From JAFGIG01 sp964397545 (GTDB lineage Bacteria > SDB-A), in NCBI GenBank assembly GCA_964397545.1, contig CAYNIW010000035.1, positions 1 to 8,641 of the forward strand: 8,641 nt of DNA. The letters are read 5' to 3'. The first letter of the stretch is position 1; every line of letters starts with the position of its first letter. The position numbers and the translations under genes are program-made. Of the stretch, positions 6,229-8,641 are shown piece by piece. Under the pieces are notes generated by a model. It was not told the origin of the DNA. It saw only the letters and a list, made by a program, of their open reading frames with translations, and did not search any database.

Positions 6229-6936
6229 TCATTTATCTCTATTATCTTTCTTAATTTCCGGATAAAGTTTCCTCATGCAGTCAGGGCAAATACAATGCGT
6301 GAAATCCGCTTTGGGATGACGGAGAAAGTAGTATTCTATCGGTTTCCATTCGCCTTTATCGTCTCTTATGCTCTTACAGTTGGAACACACGGCGACCATT
6401 CCTTTGAGGGATTGAAGTTCCATCAGATAATCAGTAAGCTTCCGGTTGTTTTCGCCGAGAATTTGGTTCATCCATATCAGTGCGAGATCGTTCTGAATCA
6501 AATCCCTGAATTTTAAAATGAGCTTTTCGATAAGCACAGAATATTCATTTCTTTTGCTGTCGAGAACGCAAATTGTCCCGAAAAGCTTGCCGTCAGGAAA
6601 AGAAATCGGAAAACCGAGATAGGATATCATTCTATTTTTGATGTCGGGATTGTTTTTCCATTTGTCATCCTCCAAAGCATTGGGCACAAGAAGCTTTTTC
6701 CCGGTTTTGACAACCGTCTCGCAATATAAACCGGAGCCTTCTAAGAGTTCCTTTTCCCCGGTAATGTAGGGATTTTTATCGCTCTTGCTGGATACCATGA
6801 CTTCAATATACGGGTCTTCAAACCGCATGATAAGGCAAGCAGGTATATCTGCGATTTCCGCAATGATATCTACGATTTCCTGCCAGGTTTTAATGCTATC
6901 CCCCGAAATCAACATTTCCTCATTTCTGTTTTCCAT
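6229..6936 (-). CDS. GAF-domain protein with C-terminal cysteine-rich (CxxC...CPDC) module
   Basis: The protein has 235 residues. Residues about 17-157 form a GAF sensory domain: an amphipathic helix, YCETVVKTGKKLLVPNA (71-87), YLGFPISFPDGKLFGTICVLD (106-126) and a closing helix. A short helical linker (about 158-180) follows. The C-terminal module, 181-226, has C184 and C187 (CSNC), the phrase KSIRDDKGEW, EYYFLRHPKADFTHCICPDC with C217 and C220, and ends at YPE. This module is common at the ends of PAS/GAF signalling proteins and probably binds a metal. The protein has no kinase, cyclase or DNA-binding domain, so it would have to work through a partner. The ligand is unknown. No predicted transmembrane segment or signal peptide is present, so it is cytosolic. 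The upstream ribosome site is weak (GAAAGA). A 148 bp AT-rich spacer precedes it, so it probably has its own promoter. Confidence 0.85.
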   Translation of the reverse strand: MENRNEEMLISGDSIKTWQEIVDIIAEIADIPACLIMRFEDPYIEVMVSSKSDKNPYITGEKELLEGSGLYCETVVKTGKKLLVPNALEDDKWKNNPDIKNRMISYLGFPISFPDGKLFGTICVLDSKRNEYSVLIEKLILKFRDLIQNDLALIWMNQILGENNRKLTDYLMELQSLKGMVAVCSNCKSIRDDKGEWKPIEYYFLRHPKADFTHCICPDCMRKLYPEIKKDNRDK

Positions 6937-7002
6937 TAATGTCTTTCAGGTTAAAGAATGGAATAACACCTAAAAGCCCTATGATTCCATACTAATACTA
7001 AA

Positions 7003-7008
7003 ATTATA
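7003..7008 (-). promoter_or_regulatory. Possible -10 element for the GAF-VOC unit
   Basis: A TATAAT on the minus strand lies in the AT-rich spacer 6937-7084, about 67 bp before the GAF gene. No convincing -35 box is found at 16 to 18 nt. The rest of the spacer has runs of A and T and an 8 bp palindrome (CGGATCCG) but no hairpin I would call a terminator. Confidence 0.2.
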
Positions 7009-7084
7009 TTAATTAATGTTCCTTTTTTTTAAAAACCGGATCCGCACAATACAATGAATCCTAAAAGTCATCTTTATATTTTAA

Positions 7085-7699
7085 TTAGTCTTTTTCACCC
7101 TTCATATAGATTTTTACATAAAACTCAATGAACTCAAAGCCTGCCCTTTCGCCCCTTTCAAGGTTGTCAAATTTCATATCGGTGATGACCAATTCTCCGT
7201 TTCCAAAATCAAGCTCTTCAAACTTCTCATAGGCTGTTTCCAATTCCTCCTGAGTATAGTTATAGTGCCAACTGACGATTGAGACATATTCTTCAGCCTT
7301 GAAAAAGCTTTCCTTATCGAGAACGAATCTGAATTCCCTGACGTGCTGTGGGGCGTTGACGCTTCCGTCATTAGGCCCTGTGTTGTCTTCGTTTCTGAAA
7401 TGCCACCCCTCTATAACAGTTGAATTCATGCCTCTGAAAGGAGGAGTCGCAACTGTGACGTAATTTGAAGAGCTGTCTTCACCTACAAAAATTATCCAGC
7501 CCCATTCAGTGTAAGGCAGTAATCCGAAATAGAGATTTTCGTTTATCTTAGAGTTAAATGACTCCCCCTTTAACAGAACCCCGGAAAATTCAATGGTTTC
7601 AGCAAAAATTTCATCTCTGTTTAATCCGCTTATATCGTCAAAAAACATTGCACCAATGATAACTAATGCCAAATAGTCGATTAAAAATAAAATTTTCAT
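7085..7699 (-). CDS. Unrecognised exported or membrane-anchored protein
   Basis: I do not recognise this 204-residue protein with confidence. Residues 2-20 are hydrophobic (a K, then ILFLIDYLALVIIGAMFF) and could be a signal peptide or an anchor, although an aspartate at residue 8 is unusual for a cleaved signal. The rest is soluble, acidic and rich in aromatic residues and likely beta strands. A compact glycine- and tryptophan-rich core (57-101) reads YFGLLPYTEWGWIIFVGE, then TPPFRG and IEGWHFRNEDNTGPNDGS up to about 113. This has the look of a conserved ligand-binding or structural motif. The end (about 168-200) is again strand-like. There is no catalytic signature that I know. GGAA lies about 9 nt before the ATG. 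It sits 42 bp downstream of the GNAT gene and may be co-transcribed with it. Confidence 0.65.
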   Translation of the reverse strand: MKILFLIDYLALVIIGAMFFDDISGLNRDEIFAETIEFSGVLLKGESFNSKINENLYFGLLPYTEWGWIIFVGEDSSSNYVTVATPPFRGMNSTVIEGWHFRNEDNTGPNDGSVNAPQHVREFRFVLDKESFFKAEEYVSIVSWHYNYTQEELETAYEKFEELDFGNGELVITDMKFDNLERGERAGFEFIEFYVKIYMKGEKD

Positions 7700-7741
7700 G
7701 TTAAAATTCCAAAATATCCGTATATCTATAAAAAGCCAACA

Positions 7742-8317
7742 CTAATTTGTAATCTTCCATTCACGTCTGAGTAGTGAAAAGCTTCTCAAATCATGATATC
7801 TGTTTTTCCAAAATCCGTATTCTCTCCTTATGCCTTCCTCGGTAAATCCAATGCCTATCAACAAGTTAACGGAAGCTCTGTTTTCAAGGTATGTCAGGGC
7901 TTCTATTCTGTTGAGATAGAAAAAAAATCCGTCTCCGAAACCAAAATTTATCGTTTGTCTCAGGGCTTCTTTCATTATTCCTCTTCGCCAATAACCCTCA
8001 TGAAGATCGTAACCTATTTCAGCAAATCCATTCGGAGGGTTCAAGTTAAAGAAACCTATGGATCCAATTACTTTATCCATGTTGTCTTTCAGCCTCAACG
8101 CCCAGCGGATGCCTGTCTTTTTGTTAAAAAGGGAAGCCCTTGCAGAGACAATTTTTTTCGCCTGATCAATATTGGTCATAGTCTCCAGGTTATGATATTT
8201 TGTTACAGCATCACTGCTGAAAATATTGAACACATCTTCAGCGTCACCTGGCGTGAATTCACCAAGGACAAGACGATCTGTCACAAGTTCAGGAAACAAA
8301 ACTTTTTTCACTTCCAT
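7742..8317 (-). CDS. GNAT-family N-acetyltransferase, RimJ/RimL type
   Basis: The protein has 191 residues and lies in the RimJ/RimL branch of GNAT enzymes, which transfer the acetyl group of acetyl-CoA to an N-terminus or small-molecule amine. The opening LVTDRLVLGEFTPGDAEDVF (11-30) is typical of this branch. VIGSIGF (83-89) leads into the central strand AEIGYDLHEGYW (99-110), followed by the acetyl-CoA pyrophosphate loop RRGIM (111-115) and the helix KEALRQTINFGF. ENRASVNLLIGIGFTEEGIRREY (145-167) is the conserved last part, with the asparagine contacts. The substrate is not predictable: ribosomal protein, spermidine or antibiotic acetylation all occur in relatives. A GGTAGG sequence precedes the ATG by a short distance. 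It is the first gene of the minus-strand run and has no visible strong promoter. Confidence 0.9.
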   Translation of the reverse strand: MEVKKVLFPELVTDRLVLGEFTPGDAEDVFNIFSSDAVTKYHNLETMTNIDQAKKIVSARASLFNKKTGIRWALRLKDNMDKVIGSIGFFNLNPPNGFAEIGYDLHEGYWRRGIMKEALRQTINFGFGDGFFFYLNRIEALTYLENRASVNLLIGIGFTEEGIRREYGFWKNRYHDLRSFSLLRREWKITN

Positions 8318-8410
8318 AAGACCTACCCAATGAGCTGCGAATATTCTACCCTATTTTCGAGTATAATACTAAAACATCATAAAATATTCTTTATCAATGA
8401 AGCGTATTCC

Positions 8411-8428
8411 TGGGAAAAATCGTTCCCA
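8411..8428. repeat. Short perfect hairpin
   Basis: TGGGAA (8411-8416) pairs with TTCCCA (8423-8428) around the loop AAATCG. It lies at the left side of the gene-free region. On its own, a 6 bp stem could be chance. Confidence 0.35.
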
Positions 8429-8442
8429 CATCAAATGGTTTA

Positions 8443-8529
8443 GATTTTGTCCGTCTCGACGCGGGAATGGTCAAGAGATCTGGAGAGTATACGTCGAACA
8501 GATATTCGTCAGTCACAGCAAATACATGA
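8443..8529 (+). pseudogene. Possible relic of a REP-associated (Y1) transposase C-terminal end
   Basis: The frame reads DFVRLDAGMVKRSGEYTSN, then RYSS, and ends at TGA (8527-8529). Its GMVKR...EY....Y spacing matches the pattern near the end of REP-associated tyrosine transposases, where NPVRAGLVKRPEDY is followed by WSSY. The NPVR part is disturbed, the WSS part is not conserved, and the rest of the enzyme is not found. This is a weak resemblance from one 20-residue stretch. Confidence 0.2.
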
Positions 8530-8590
8530 ACGAAGACTTCATAAGACTGATAGAAAATAGAATATTCGTGATGGGAGACGAAGAATGAGG

Positions 8591-8609
8591 TATTTACCTT
8601 CGGTAAATA
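8591..8609. repeat. Perfect 8 bp hairpin near the right edge
   Basis: TATTTACC (8591-8598) pairs fully with GGTAAATA (8602-8609) around TTC. Outside it, GAATG (8583-8587) and CATTC (8620-8624) can extend the pairing imperfectly. No T-run follows immediately. It could be a weak terminator or a small palindromic repeat. Confidence 0.45.
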
Positions 8610-8641
8610 ATCCCACTCACATTCTTAAAACATTTTTGTTT

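Larger units (their letters stand above)
8318..8641. other. 324 bp right-end region without a convincing gene
   Basis: The plus-strand frame at 8397-8588 (63 codons) has no ribosome site and no recognisable domain. A minus-strand frame at 8394-8624 is open but lacks an ATG. The region holds two perfect short hairpins (8411-8428 and 8591-8609) and a possible transposase relic (8443-8529). The first 80 bases contain TATAAT/TATACT-like sequences in both orientations (around 8362), which may promote the GNAT gene, without good -35 boxes. Confidence 0.5.

Noticed and set aside
7793..8443. 216-codon plus-strand open frame opposite the GNAT gene
   Set aside because: The minus strand has the full GNAT motif series. 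The plus frame has no domain and mirrors low-stop codon use.
8394..8624. 76-codon open minus-strand frame at the right end
   Set aside because: It has no ATG, no ribosome site and no recognised domain. A frame of this length can arise by chance.
1..8641. CRISPR array, prophage, integron or defence system
   Set aside because: I found no regularly spaced repeats, integrase, attachment-site pair or known defence genes. Apart from the right-end hairpins and weak transposase-like frame, the content is ordinary single-copy genes.

Overview
The window (about 42% GC by eye) reads as a chromosomal stretch from an anaerobic or facultatively anaerobic bacterium. Three genes point this way. One is a HydE-type radical SAM enzyme, whose family matures [FeFe]-hydrogenase. 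One is a WrbA-type flavoprotein. One is a secreted beta-propeller-like protein ending in what looks like a type-A (Por/type IX-style) sorting domain. That sorting domain is typical of the FCB group and several uncultured phyla with similar secreted proteins (for example WOR-3/Stahlbacteria, Cloacimonadota, Marinimicrobia). The phylum is an inference; no rRNA gene or marker in the window fixes it.

Left part, 1-3538. A minus-strand pair consists of hydE and, sharing an ATGA stop/start overlap, a zinc-ribbon membrane protein that runs off the left edge. Divergent from hydE across a 142 bp spacer is mnmA (tRNA U34 2-thiolation), in a variant form lacking the usual second catalytic cysteine. mnmA converges, with only 11 bp between stop codons, on a minus-strand wrbA.

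Centre, 3539-5529. A 282 bp spacer carries a perfect 10 bp inverted repeat followed by T5, plus promoter-like elements facing both ways. Two plus-strand genes follow: the secreted protein and a small DUF1648-type membrane protein. Between them lies a perfect 12 bp hairpin just upstream of the second ribosome binding site.

Right part, 5530-8317, is all minus strand: a RimJ/RimL-type GNAT acetyltransferase, an unrecognised exported or membrane-anchored protein, a GAF-domain protein with a C-terminal cysteine-rich module, a VOC-fold protein, and, abutting the VOC stop codon, a 5'-truncated remnant of adenine deaminase (only about its last 80 residues). The GAF and VOC genes are 19 bp apart and are probably co-transcribed.

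Right end, 8318-8641, holds no convincing gene. It contains two short hairpins and a frame whose residues weakly resemble the C-terminal end of REP-associated (Y1) transposases.

There is no CRISPR array, defence island, intact mobile element or RNA gene that I can recognise. I see no clear new multi-gene system. The items most worth following are the cysteine pattern of MnmA, the adenine deaminase relic, the hydE/zinc-ribbon coupling, and the small-RNA-like locus upstream of the secreted protein.
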